Positions 1 through 7,862 of a stretch of DNA of 21,949 nt are shown in pieces. A program made the position numbers and the translations under genes. Source of the stretch: Deltaproteobacteria bacterium (GTDB lineage Bacteria > Desulfobacterota > Syntrophia > Syntrophales > UBA5619). Under the pieces are notes generated by a model. It saw nothing but the letters and a program-made list of their open reading frames with translations, did not search any database and was not told the origin of the DNA. The stretch's first letter is position 1. Each line of letters begins with the position of its first letter. Location: contig JAPLJW010000277.1 of assembly GCA_026388365.1 (NCBI GenBank), positions 1 to 21,949 of the forward strand, in the 5' to 3' direction.

Positions 1-493
1 CCGGGGATGTTTCCGCCGATCCCTGAACCGGAACCTGGGAAGGCGGGGGCATTCCAACGACCGACTGTTGGGCTGAACCGGGGATAAACGACGGAGACGC
101 GCTCATCGTCCCGGCAGCCTTGGGTGCGGAGGCCGCCGGGGACAAGGACGGAGAGGAGGCGGATTGAGCAGACGTCGCGGGGGCGCTTCCCGCCGGAGTC
201 TGCAAACGACTTTTTCCCGGGGTTCCGGCAGGGGCTGCCGGGGGATTGGCCCGAGGGGGCCCGGGTGTTGTCACCGGCTGGGGGGTCACGGCCTGTCCCG
301 TCAACTGGCCGGCAGCCGGTTTGGCCGTTGCGGTCTTCGCCGAAGCGTCCTTCTGTTCGACAGGCTGCGAGAGCGCGGCCGGCGCCGGTGGGTCCTCGCC
401 CGCAAGGCGCGCCGTCCGACCCGTCTCCGGCGACAGGAAAACGATCGCCGCAAAGATAGTAAAAATGAGTTCACATAAACGTACAAACGGCAT
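1..493 (-). CDS. Secreted/envelope protein, N-terminal part only (P/A/S/T-rich); possible GspD
   Basis: The frame is open from an ATG at 493 to the left edge (164 codons, no stop), so the gene is truncated by the window. The ATG overlaps the TGA of the upstream TPR gene (TGATG), which indicates translational coupling within the T2SS operon. The N-terminus is a plausible signal peptide or membrane anchor, with hydrophobic residues about 7-21 (LCELIFTIFAAIVFL). It is followed by about 130 residues very rich in Pro, Ala, Ser, Thr and Gln with no recognisable fold. The position after gspC, the GspA-like ATPase and the TPR protein, and the absence of a secretin elsewhere in the window, make GspD a reasonable guess. 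However, such a long disordered stretch ahead of an N0 domain would be unusual. The reading frame is well supported; the identity is an inference. Confidence 0.6.
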   Translation of the reverse strand, partial: MPFVRLCELIFTIFAAIVFLSPETGRTARLAGEDPPAPAALSQPVEQKDASAKTATAKPAAGQLTGQAVTPQPVTTPGPPRANPPAAPAGTPGKSRLQTPAGSAPATSAQSASSPSLSPAASAPKAAGTMSASPSFIPGSAQQSVVGMPPPSQVPVQGSAETSP

Positions 494-1296
494 CAATTTT
501 CCTGCCCCTTCATAATTTCTTTAAATGCGGGGGATGCAACGATATTCTTCAGGTCGGCATCCTTTCCCGCCCAGTTTTTCACGTCACCGTTGATCTTCAG
601 GGCAACCTTCAGATACCAGAGACTCTCGTCGATCTCGTTCGTCCGGGCGTAGAGGCATGCCAAATTGTAATAAGGATCGACATAATCCTTTTGCAGGACG
701 ACGGCCCGGCCGAAAGCCGCAATCGCTTTACCCCGCTTCTTCTGGCCCATATAGATGACTCCAAGATTGTTCAAGGCCCTGACATGCCCGGGATCGCGCG
801 TCAGGACCTTCTGGTAAAGATCCTTCGCCCCGCTGAGATCTCCCTTGCGCTGGGCGAGCAGGGCCTCCTTATACCACACCTCCGCTTCGCGCAGAGCCGG
901 CTTTTCGCCTTTCTGAACCGTCGCCGGCGCCCCTTCCCCCGAGACCGCCGTCTTTTCGACCTGCGACCCTCCCGGAGTTGCGCCTGCCGGAACCGCTTCC
1001 AGAGCCGCGTTCCCCGAAGCCTTCGGAGTCAAAGGCTGAAACGCTGCGGGATTTTCCACGACGACCGGCTGGAGGGGGGCCTTTTTTTCGGGGGACGATT
1101 GCTGCATCAAGTAAACGGACAGGAGCAGGCCTGCCGGGATCAGGATAAGCAACATGACCGCCGCCTCAACGGCTATCTTCCGTTTCCGGGGCTGCCCCGA
1201 TCGTTCGGGGCCGGAGGCAATAATGCCGCCAAACCGCTGGTAGCGGTCATCCCTTTCCCTCTGCGCCTTTCTCAGAGCGTCGTTGATATAACTCAT
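493..1296 (-). CDS. T2SS-associated TPR protein with N-terminal membrane anchor
   Basis: I chose the ATG at 1296 because it begins MSYINDALRKAQRERD, the typical opening of GspB-like and TPR proteins of secretion and pilus loci. A TTG at 1311 would add five residues. The protein is about 267 aa. It has a basic cytoplasmic N-terminus, one membrane segment at roughly residues 44-64 (VEAAVMLLILIPAGLLLSVY), a Pro/Ala-rich linker, and two to three TPR units in the C-terminal half (AEVWYKEALLAQRKGDLSGA, then HVRALNNLGVIYMGQKKRGK, then VDPYYNLACLYARTNEIDES). The likely role is an inner-membrane scaffold with its TPRs in the periplasm, supporting secretin or pilotin assembly; this is inferred from context. 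It starts 7 nt after the stop of the ATPase gene. Confidence 0.8.
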   Translation of the reverse strand: MSYINDALRKAQRERDDRYQRFGGIIASGPERSGQPRKRKIAVEAAVMLLILIPAGLLLSVYLMQQSSPEKKAPLQPVVVENPAAFQPLTPKASGNAALEAVPAGATPGGSQVEKTAVSGEGAPATVQKGEKPALREAEVWYKEALLAQRKGDLSGAKDLYQKVLTRDPGHVRALNNLGVIYMGQKKRGKAIAAFGRAVVLQKDYVDPYYNLACLYARTNEIDESLWYLKVALKINGDVKNWAGKDADLKNIVASPAFKEIMKGQEN

Positions 1297-1303
1297 TTCC
1301 CTC

Positions 1304-2221
1304 TCAGTCAACCAATTTGACGAACAGATGTCCGGCAGCCAGGAGCAGGGCTGCTGCCACGAGCGCCATGATGAGAATCACCGTGCGCCGCCGCACGTCC
1401 ATCTCCGTCAGATAACCCGGTCCGATGTCCCTGACGGCAGCCCGGACGAGTCGGCGATCGACGGTTCTCAAGTCCCTGCCGTAGGCGATGAGCAGCGCCC
1501 GGTCGCAGATCGCGTTGATCCGCCGCGGGATCCCCCGCGACAGACTCGATATCAAGGCATAGCTCCCCACGGTAAAAACGCCGTTTGTCCCCCCTCCCGC
1601 CATAACCAGCCGGTGCTCAATATACCGCCGGACATCCTCCCGGACCAGGGGCTTCAGTTCATACCGGACCGTGATCCGCTCGTTGAGCTGGCGGAGCGAC
1701 GGCAGCGCGAGAAGTTGCCGGAGCTCCGGCTGACCCAGAAGGATGATTTGAATGAGCTTCTCCCGGACCGTCTCGAGATTCGAGAGCATCCGGATCTGTT
1801 CCAGCACGCTGTGCGAAAGATTCTGCGCTTCGTCGATCATGAGGACGGCGTTCTTCCCTGCGGCGAAATTCCGCATGAGAAACGCATTGAGGCCGTCGAG
1901 ATATCGCTTCTTCGTCCCCCGTCCCACCATCCTGATCCCGAATTCCTGGTTGATCGTTTTCAAAAGCTCGATATCGGAGAGGGCGGGATTGAAAATCAGC
2001 GCGCTCGCCGTCGAACCATCCAGACCCGTTAGGAGGGCGCGGCAGAGGGTCGTCTTGCCGGTGCCGATTCCGCCGGTGACGACCATGAACCCTTTCTTCT
2101 CGCCGATCCCATAGATCAGGCAGTTCAGCGCCTCCCGGTGCTGCGGGCTCAGGTAGAGGTACCGCGGATCCGGCGAAAGCGTGAACGGATTTTCCTTGAG
2201 TCCGAAATAGGTTTCATACAT
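1304..2221 (-). CDS. GspA/ExeA-like AAA ATPase of the type II secretion system
   Basis: The 305-aa protein begins MYETYFGLKENPFTLSPDPR, the characteristic start of the ExeA/GspA ATPase family. The Walker A motif is GGIGTGKT (residues 50-57) and Walker B is VLMIDEAQ (about 126-133). These are followed by a sensor-like LLGQPEL (161-167) and an arginine-containing RGIPRRIN (229-236). A single hydrophobic segment at about 280-300 anchors the C-terminus in the inner membrane. In Aeromonas, ExeA with ExeB remodels peptidoglycan so the secretin can assemble. That protein has a periplasmic peptidoglycan-binding domain after the membrane helix, which is missing here because the chain ends five residues after the helix. 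The adjacent TPR protein may supply the periplasmic part (inference). No clear Shine-Dalgarno precedes the ATG. Confidence 0.85.
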   Translation of the reverse strand: MYETYFGLKENPFTLSPDPRYLYLSPQHREALNCLIYGIGEKKGFMVVTGGIGTGKTTLCRALLTGLDGSTASALIFNPALSDIELLKTINQEFGIRMVGRGTKKRYLDGLNAFLMRNFAAGKNAVLMIDEAQNLSHSVLEQIRMLSNLETVREKLIQIILLGQPELRQLLALPSLRQLNERITVRYELKPLVREDVRRYIEHRLVMAGGGTNGVFTVGSYALISSLSRGIPRRINAICDRALLIAYGRDLRTVDRRLVRAAVRDIGPGYLTEMDVRRRTVILIMALVAAALLLAAGHLFVKLVD

Positions 2222-2232
2222 GACGACACCGG

Positions 2233-3126
2233 CTATTGAAACTGATAATTCAGCGTCTCCTGCTTCCCCCGGCGTTGAATGGTCAGGGAGAGGCCCGAAC
2301 TTGACTTCAGGACGTTCAACAGCCCCGTCATGTCGTCCGCCGTCTGGATCGGCCGATTGTTGACCTTCTGGATGATGTCCCCGTCGATGATCCCCATCTT
2401 CTGGTAGATGCTCTCCGCCCGGATGTTGCTCACCAGAAAGCCGTCGGGGACCCCCGCATTAAAATAGGGGCGGATCTGCGCCTGCCGGAGCAAGCTCCCC
2501 ATATCCTGGAGTCCCGCATCGATCTCGCTGCGGCTGATGACGGTCGCCCCGGCCGGAGCCAAAGCGGTCGTTGTTGCCATCCTTCCCGGCAAAGGCGGCA
2601 GGATCGGCCCCTCTTTCATCTCCGCCATCTTGAGGGTCCGTTCCTGATCGCCGACGAGGAGGTCGATGACGTTGCGCCTGATCCGGACCACTTTCATCCC
2701 GTTGATGAGATCCCCCGCCTTGACGAGCCGCTGTTTCTTTGTCCCTTTCTCCTCAACGATCGCAAACCCATGCTTGGGCCCGCCGGCGACGGTTCCCCTG
2801 AGCTCGATGAGCAGCGCGACATCCTGCGGCGGCGTTGCGGCAATCTGTTTATCCGTAGCGGCCTTGGTCGTTGTCCCGAAGAGATTCCGCTCCGGAATGA
2901 TCCGGTAGGCATCCGCCGGTTCGCGGATGGAAACAGCCGTCGTCCGAATCTTCTCCGTCGCCGCCGGCGCCGGTCTTATCCGGATGAGTTGGAGTGTCAG
3001 GACCTTGTATAGGATCCCCGTCCCCTGGAAGAGCATTACAGCCATCACGGCGAGGATCACCGTCCGCCGGGAGACAAGCCCCCGGAAATCGGCAAGCGAC
3101 AGATGGGAAAAACGCAACCAGTCCAC
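2233..3126 (-). CDS. gspC: Type II secretion system inner-membrane protein GspC (PDZ form)
   Basis: The 297-aa protein starts at a GTG preceded by GAGGG. It has a short cytoplasmic tail, one membrane helix at about residues 22-44, and a homology region (HR) at roughly 75-175 that includes RIIPERNLFG and LRGTVAGG. A linker rich in Pro and Ala leads to a C-terminal PDZ domain (about 205-297) with GFLVSNIR, MGIIDGDIIQKVNNRPIQ and a closing TIQRRGK strand. GspC links the inner-membrane platform to the secretin: the HR domain binds the N0 domain of GspD and the PDZ domain takes part in substrate recognition. It lies between gspN (35-nt gap) and the ATPase gene. The order N-C-ATPase, with gspC late in the operon, differs from the enterobacterial order, where gspC comes first. 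Confidence 0.9.
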   Translation of the reverse strand: MDWLRFSHLSLADFRGLVSRRTVILAVMAVMLFQGTGILYKVLTLQLIRIRPAPAATEKIRTTAVSIREPADAYRIIPERNLFGTTTKAATDKQIAATPPQDVALLIELRGTVAGGPKHGFAIVEEKGTKKQRLVKAGDLINGMKVVRIRRNVIDLLVGDQERTLKMAEMKEGPILPPLPGRMATTTALAPAGATVISRSEIDAGLQDMGSLLRQAQIRPYFNAGVPDGFLVSNIRAESIYQKMGIIDGDIIQKVNNRPIQTADDMTGLLNVLKSSSGLSLTIQRRGKQETLNYQFQ

Positions 3127-3161
3127 TAATTCATCCCTCTAAAAATATCCTTTTACCCCTC

Positions 3162-3995
3162 TCACATAAACCGCGATTTCGGATTGCCCAGCGTGCCGCT
3201 GATGGTCAGCGCCATCCGTTTGTTGCCCTGCACCGGGATCTCGATTGTGCCGCTCAGGTCGATTTGGCTTTCCCTGAGATCTTCGGCAAGGAGAATATTC
3301 CCTTTCAGGGAGCAGCGGAGTTTATCCCCGTTGAGCGTCAACTGATTGATCTTCAAAGCCCCGTTCCGGAAAGCGACCTTTCCTTCAACACGGGTGAAAT
3401 CGATCTTCTCGAAGCCGAGGAAACTCTCCAGGAGCGGATAGGCCCCGTTCGTCAAGGTGAAATCGACGTTTCCCGTTCCGTCCTTCAGCGCCTCCGCCGT
3501 TCCGGTGAAGGCGGCGGAACCGTTCAGCGTTCCCGTGATCGGGCGGGCAAGAACCTCCCGGAGCCAGGCGCATTTCTCAATACGGATATCCCGAATGGCC
3601 ACCGTTGCACTGAGCGGCCCCTGGAAGGAAAAGAGTCGTGAAAAATCGACCCGGCTCCCCACCTCGCCGCCATAGCCCTCCGCGGCGATGAGGATCGCAA
3701 ACCGCCCGCTCAGCAGGGAGAGTCCTCCGGGACGGACGCGAAGCCTATCAACATGCAGGATCGCATCCGGACGGTCGCGGAAAGCGACCGTGATACCCGA
3801 AAGCGCAAGTCCCGGCGGAAAGGACGGACGAATCGCATCCATGGAGAACGAGGCCTGGGGATACCGGGCGGCGGCAACCGCCTTCACGTAATCCGTCAGG
3901 GCTTCCCCGGGGAAGCGCAGATAAAGGAGGATGAGCAGCATCGCGATTCCGGAAAGAATATATCCTGCAATGGCCCGATTCAGCTTCAGTTTCAT
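3162..3995 (-). CDS. gspN: Type II secretion system protein GspN
   Basis: The 277-aa protein has an N-terminal membrane anchor (about residues 9-26, AGYILSGIAMLLILLYLRF) and a periplasmic domain made largely of alternating beta-strand segments. The latter half contains a repetitive-looking beta pattern (GNVDFTLTNGAYPLLESFLG, KINQLTLNGDKLRCSLKGNI, QIDLSGTIEIPVQGNKRMAL), typical of GspN and related AsmA-like proteins. The family's exact role is unclear and GspN is dispensable in some T2SS. The ATG at 3995 lies 1 nt past the gspM stop, so the two are probably translationally coupled. The assignment rests on fold pattern, length and position between gspM and gspC. Confidence 0.8.
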   Translation of the reverse strand: MKLKLNRAIAGYILSGIAMLLILLYLRFPGEALTDYVKAVAAARYPQASFSMDAIRPSFPPGLALSGITVAFRDRPDAILHVDRLRVRPGGLSLLSGRFAILIAAEGYGGEVGSRVDFSRLFSFQGPLSATVAIRDIRIEKCAWLREVLARPITGTLNGSAAFTGTAEALKDGTGNVDFTLTNGAYPLLESFLGFEKIDFTRVEGKVAFRNGALKINQLTLNGDKLRCSLKGNILLAEDLRESQIDLSGTIEIPVQGNKRMALTISGTLGNPKSRFM

Positions 3996-3996
3996 A

Positions 3997-4548
3997 TCAA
4001 CGACTCCCGGAAGACAAGGGCTGATAGGTGAACATCTGGATCAGCGCGCTCAGGTATTCCGGACTCTCCTTCATCTTGACGAGAGAGATCCTCCGAACCC
4101 GGATCATCTCTTCCGGTGATTCCGCCAGGTAGAGAAAATCGGTCAACTGTTTCATCGTCAGTTTATCCATCTTCATCTCCACGGTGGTTTCTTCGTAGCT
4201 CCCCGCAGGGGCGGACGGCAAGGGGTTCATTGAGCGGATGTTCGTCTTTACCGCCGCTTCGCCTGCCCGTTTTTCCAGATAGGAAATGAGCGCAAACCCC
4301 GGAGGCCGCCGTTCGATCACCCGCCGGATCTCTTCCGACCGCTGCCGGATGACGCCGTATTCCGCCCCAAGCACACCAAGATCGCGGAGCACCTTTTCGT
4401 TCGCGATGATCGCGCGGCGCACTTTCTGCCGGGCCTCGAAGTAGGGAACGACGGCGAACTGGATGAGCAGGACCGCCCCCGCAAGGATGAGCCCGGCCGT
4501 GACCGTAAGTTTCTGACTCTTTGTCAGTTGATCCCAGAAATGTCTCAT
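3997..4548 (-). CDS. gspM: Type II secretion system protein GspM (PilO-like)
   Basis: The 183-aa bitopic protein has a short cytoplasmic N-terminus (MRHFWDQLTKSQKLTV), one membrane helix at about residues 15-34, a coiled-coil-prone stretch (about 38-80), and a small ferredoxin-like periplasmic domain. The domain includes TTVEMKMDKLTMKQLTDFLY and MIRVRRISLVKMK, a pattern shared with PilO and GspM. GspM pairs with GspL to form the inner-membrane platform that links the assembly ATPase to the pseudopilus. Its ATG overlaps the gspL stop in an ATGA junction, which indicates coupled translation in the order L then M. The length is close to the usual 160-180 aa. Confidence 0.85.
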   Translation of the reverse strand: MRHFWDQLTKSQKLTVTAGLILAGAVLLIQFAVVPYFEARQKVRRAIIANEKVLRDLGVLGAEYGVIRQRSEEIRRVIERRPPGFALISYLEKRAGEAAVKTNIRSMNPLPSAPAGSYEETTVEMKMDKLTMKQLTDFLYLAESPEEMIRVRRISLVKMKESPEYLSALIQMFTYQPLSSGSR

Positions 4549-6074
4549 TTTTTAACCGTGATCTTCAAATCAAACTCCACCCCGCTCCCCTGCTTGATCA
4601 TACTGGTCGAGCCGATCGTGACCGTCTTGAAGTATTTCGAGTTCGCGAGCGCCTTTTTGATCGTATCCACGGCGTCAAAATTCCGCGCCTCCCCCTTGAG
4701 ACCCATCACATCCCCGTCGAGGGTCAAAGAGGTCAGGAGGGAATCGGCGGGGGCGAGACCCGCGACTTCTTTCAGGAGATCCAGAACCGTCGCCGCCGAT
4801 GCGGCATCTCCCACGCCGGCGAAAAGCTTCCGGGTCTCGGCGATCTTCCCCTTCAGTTGGGCAACCGGATCGACGATCCGCGTAACATCCGGATAGCTCT
4901 TCTTAAATTCCGTATTGACATCCCGCTTGAGCGCCGCCAGGCGGTGGCGGGCGCCGATGTCGTCGAGACCGATCTCGATGCCGGCCAGGATCAAGACAAC
5001 CAGCGCCGCGACGGCGCCCTTCTTCATGCGATCCCGGAGCTCCCCATAGCCGGCCCGCGCCTCGGAGGCGCGCTGGCGGAAGTTGAACCCGCGCCCCTTG
5101 GCCATTGGCCGGGCCGCCAGGGCAAGCGCCTGATCCATGAGGGCCGGGTTCCATGAGGGCCGGAGAGTCTCTTCAATCTCAATATCTTCCTGCGCGGCAA
5201 GGTCGGTCCTCTCGACCGGGACGGCAAAGCGCTCCGCGAGCCCCTCTGCAAGCCCGGGGGTCTGCGAACCGCCTCCGGTCAGGATGACCGCCGCGGGCGG
5301 CTGGGCGAGGCTGCCCTGCCAGAGGAGATACGCCTCGGTGTTTTTGAGTTCGGCCAGCAAACGGCCGCACCACTCCCGGATGGCTGCCGACGCCTCCGGT
5401 GTAATTTCCCGGCTTCGTTTCATCACCTCCGTCGACCGTTCTCTGCTCATGGCCTTCGCCATGGCAGCCGTGATGTCCTCTCCACCGAAGGGGAAATTAC
5501 GGATGTGGATGATCTGCTCCCTGCTCGCGAACACCGCGACCGTCTCCCGGGCGCCGACGTCAACGACGAGGGCGATCTTCGGAAAATCCGGTTTCTCCAT
5601 GAGGCGCGTGACCAGCGGGACGGCATCAATGTCGATCACCGCCGTCTCGCGCACGTATTCGGCCAGGAGCGCCGTCCGATCGCCGACGAGGGCGCGGGGG
5701 GCAAGTGCGGCAAAGATCTCCGCCTGACCCGTCCGGCCGGTCAGCGTGTAATCGATGAAGACGTCGCCGAGGGGCGTCTGGATCAGAGGTTCGATGGCAA
5801 ACGGGAGGGTCTGCCGGATCTTCCGGTGGTCGCGAAAAGGAAGCCGGATGCTCCGATACGAAAGGGCGCCGGAGGGGAGCGTCGTTACGCAGACGGACCC
5901 GCGAAAGATTTCATCCGCGAAAAGCTGCCTCACGGCCTCCGTGAGACCGCCCGCGGCGGCGAGATCGATCCGGCGGAAGCCGAGGAGACGGTATCCGCCC
6001 CGGAACCCCCGGGAGAGGAGAACCGCTTTGAGGGCGCTTGCGCCGATATCGAGACCCAGGATCCTTTCAGGCAT
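4545..6074 (-). CDS. gspL: Type II secretion system protein GspL with PilM-like and PilN-like parts
   Basis: I chose the ATG at 6074 (MPERILGLDIG), which overlaps the gspK stop as TAATG and follows GGTGGAG; an upstream TTG would add five residues. The protein is 509 aa. The cytoplasmic half is an actin-like, PilM-type domain that keeps phosphate-binding motifs GLDIGASALK (about 6-15) and LVVDVGARET (about 167) and an adenosine-type loop VILTGGGSQTPGL (about 261). A membrane helix (about 355-373, AVAALVVLILAGIEIGL) is followed by a PilN-like periplasmic coiled coil and a ferredoxin-like domain. GspL recruits the GspE ATPase to the platform. Intact nucleotide-site motifs are more typical of PilM than of classical GspL, so this is effectively a PilM-PilN fusion. 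Confidence 0.88.
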   Translation of the reverse strand: MPERILGLDIGASALKAVLLSRGFRGGYRLLGFRRIDLAAAGGLTEAVRQLFADEIFRGSVCVTTLPSGALSYRSIRLPFRDHRKIRQTLPFAIEPLIQTPLGDVFIDYTLTGRTGQAEIFAALAPRALVGDRTALLAEYVRETAVIDIDAVPLVTRLMEKPDFPKIALVVDVGARETVAVFASREQIIHIRNFPFGGEDITAAMAKAMSRERSTEVMKRSREITPEASAAIREWCGRLLAELKNTEAYLLWQGSLAQPPAAVILTGGGSQTPGLAEGLAERFAVPVERTDLAAQEDIEIEETLRPSWNPALMDQALALAARPMAKGRGFNFRQRASEARAGYGELRDRMKKGAVAALVVLILAGIEIGLDDIGARHRLAALKRDVNTEFKKSYPDVTRIVDPVAQLKGKIAETRKLFAGVGDAASAATVLDLLKEVAGLAPADSLLTSLTLDGDVMGLKGEARNFDAVDTIKKALANSKYFKTVTIGSTSMIKQGSGVEFDLKITVKK

Positions 6075-7048
6075 TACTCCACCTTCCAAGACATCAGTTT
6101 GACCTTCCGCCGATCCGCTTCACGCTTGACGACACCCGTGATCCGCTCGGTCATCCGTCCCTGAAGGCCGACGGCCGTGATCTGAAAGATATCGCTATTG
6201 ACCTTGATCAACGCCGGGGAGATGTTGAGTCCGGATGCCCGGGGAATCCTCTGATACCAGCCGGCATCCGCGAGGTCGTTCCGGACATCCCGGCGGTATC
6301 GGTCGAGCCAGTCGACATCCCCATCCGCCATCTCCGCCGCGAGCGCCCTGAGCACCGGTCTCGGGGCGGTATTGATGTTGATCCGCCCGTCGCCGAATAC
6401 GGTCAAACACTGTACCAGCCCCGGAGAATCTCCCGTACCGTAAAATAGTTCACGATTTACGCCCTTTACCATCAATAATTCCTCAATGCAATCAATAGGT
6501 GCATTCTTGGCGGTGTAGGGCCTTGCCAGTCCCGCGTAGTAGGCCCCCTCGGCGCCGCCGCCGGTCACTTCGTCATCGGCATCGATCCAGTCCTTGATCG
6601 CATCCATGAGTTCCTCGGCCCTGCGCTGCTCCAGATGGAAGTACGGTCCGGTGAGGAGCCTCAGCAGGAACTCGCGGATCAGGGGGTTGTAGGCGTTCCC
6701 GCTTATGAGACGATTGACGAGAATCTTGCCCGTCTCATCCTGGATCGCCAGTTTGAAGGAGCCGTTATCGAAGAACCCCTCGGATTGGAGGGCGATCATC
6801 TCGGTGTTGGCCCACGGCTCCGTCAGGGCGTCGAACGACGTCTTGTCGGCGAGCAGGAGCGCCTCTCCCACGTAGAAGCCGGACTCGGCGATATACCGCA
6901 AACGGATCCCGTCGCTGATGTTTGCCGCCCCGTAAACCTCGGAACGGGTATCCCGGTTGAGCTGGATCGTCAAAGCAACAATGATGCTGACCATCAGCAA
7001 AACGATGATCAGGGCGACGCCCCGGCGGTTCGACCATTCGGATCTCAT
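6074..7048 (-). CDS. gspK: Minor pseudopilin GspK
   Basis: The 324-aa protein has a type IV prepilin leader, MRSEWSNRRG, cleaved before VALIIVLLMVSIIVALTIQL. The Glu normally at +5 of the mature pilin is replaced by Ile, a hallmark of GspK, which sits at the pseudopilus tip with GspI and GspJ. The large globular domain fits the GspK family: helical region DAIKDWIDADDEVTGGGAEG, a repeated helix-hairpin-helix-like YTAKNAPIDCIEELLMVKGV, and GDGRININTAPRPVLRAL. The ATG overlaps the gspJ stop (ATGA) and its TAA overlaps the gspL ATG, so J-K-L are tightly coupled. The length is near the usual 310-330 aa. Confidence 0.93.
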   Translation of the reverse strand: MRSEWSNRRGVALIIVLLMVSIIVALTIQLNRDTRSEVYGAANISDGIRLRYIAESGFYVGEALLLADKTSFDALTEPWANTEMIALQSEGFFDNGSFKLAIQDETGKILVNRLISGNAYNPLIREFLLRLLTGPYFHLEQRRAEELMDAIKDWIDADDEVTGGGAEGAYYAGLARPYTAKNAPIDCIEELLMVKGVNRELFYGTGDSPGLVQCLTVFGDGRININTAPRPVLRALAAEMADGDVDWLDRYRRDVRNDLADAGWYQRIPRASGLNISPALIKVNSDIFQITAVGLQGRMTERITGVVKREADRRKVKLMSWKVE

Positions 7049-7710
7049 GGGGCCTCCGGACGGTTGAACGGGATGCGAACCCGGGTCGTGAAGAGATAGG
7101 GACGTTCCCGGTTCGCGGGGTTCAGCAGGTTCAGGCGGATCAGGACTTCGGCGGGAGCCCTTTTCTTCTGCGCTTCGCTCTCCCCGCCGGAGTCCCAGGA
7201 ATCGTATTCCTTCCCCGCTTCGTCGGTGAAAACGTAGGTCAACGACTCGATCCCGTCACACAGGAGATAACCGCCGGGATAGGGCGCCTCCTTCTCCGGA
7301 TCCCGGTAGATATTGTCGCTGCGCGAGAGGGTATAGCCCTCCTTTTCCGTACCTTCCGCGATGCCGTATTCGATCACGGTGATGCCGCCCGGGACGTCCT
7401 GTTCGCTGAAGGCGACGTGGGCCGCGGCGCGGAAGGTGAGGCGCACGAACTCCCGGTCGCGCAGGTTGTAGGGTTTCGTCTTGAACGTGAACGCCCTCCG
7501 CCAGATCGCCGCCGACTGCAGATCACGGACCATCCGATCGAGGGTGTTCCGAGCCATGCCGTAGATCTCGGCATTGTACTCGGTTTCGCGGATGATCCTG
7601 AAGGTCCCGGTATAAGAGACGTAAACGGTGGAAAGGACGATCCCGAGGATGAAGATCGCCAGGAGGATCTCGATCAGTGTGAAACCGTGCGTTTCCGATG
7701 CCGTCCCCAT
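7045..7710 (-). CDS. gspJ: Minor pseudopilin GspJ
   Basis: I chose the ATG at 7710 because it gives a nine-residue leader, MGTASETHG, ahead of the prepilin site and FTLIEILLAIFILGIVLS with Glu at +5. The resulting protein is 221 aa. The frame stays open upstream to an ATG at 7866, but those 52 codons run across a palindromic repeat (7741-7848) and look like non-coding sequence, not a real leader. The body has the GspJ pattern ARNTLDRMVRDLQSA and a C-terminal beta-rich domain (GIESLTYVFTDEAGKEYDSW). GspJ joins GspI and GspK at the pseudopilus tip. The Shine-Dalgarno ahead of 7710 is weak. Together with the repeat insertion, this may lower GspJ synthesis relative to its neighbours (inference). 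Confidence 0.88.
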   Translation of the reverse strand: MGTASETHGFTLIEILLAIFILGIVLSTVYVSYTGTFRIIRETEYNAEIYGMARNTLDRMVRDLQSAAIWRRAFTFKTKPYNLRDREFVRLTFRAAAHVAFSEQDVPGGITVIEYGIAEGTEKEGYTLSRSDNIYRDPEKEAPYPGGYLLCDGIESLTYVFTDEAGKEYDSWDSGGESEAQKKRAPAEVLIRLNLLNPANRERPYLFTTRVRIPFNRPEAP

Positions 7711-7740
7711 TTTCGGATCTCGGCACCTGCTGTCGGCTTC

Positions 7741-7848
7741 GCAAAAAGCTCCAGCGGCGAGGCGCGCGACCCCTGAGGAATGAGGCGTACTTTTGCGTAC
7801 GTCGCAATGACGAAGGGGGAAGCGCAACGCCGCATATGGGCTTTTTGC
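7741..7848. repeat. Palindromic intergenic repeat inserted between gspI and gspJ
   Basis: About 108 bp bounded by a perfect 9-bp inverted repeat, GCAAAAAGC (7741-7749) and GCTTTTTGC (7840-7848), with further matching just inside the ends. The interior contains CTGAGGAATGAGGCGTAC and GTCGCAATGACGAAGG. It resembles dispersed palindromic repeats I associate with deltaproteobacterial genomes (from memory, unsearched). It fills the only sizeable gap in an otherwise overlapping operon and produces a false N-terminal extension of gspJ. Confidence 0.7.
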
Positions 7849-7862
7849 GTGGCCGAACGTTC

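Noticed and set aside
124..515. Plus-strand open frames near the left edge
   Set aside because: They overlap each other and oppose the coupled minus-strand frame, and their Arg/Pro-rich products have no features.
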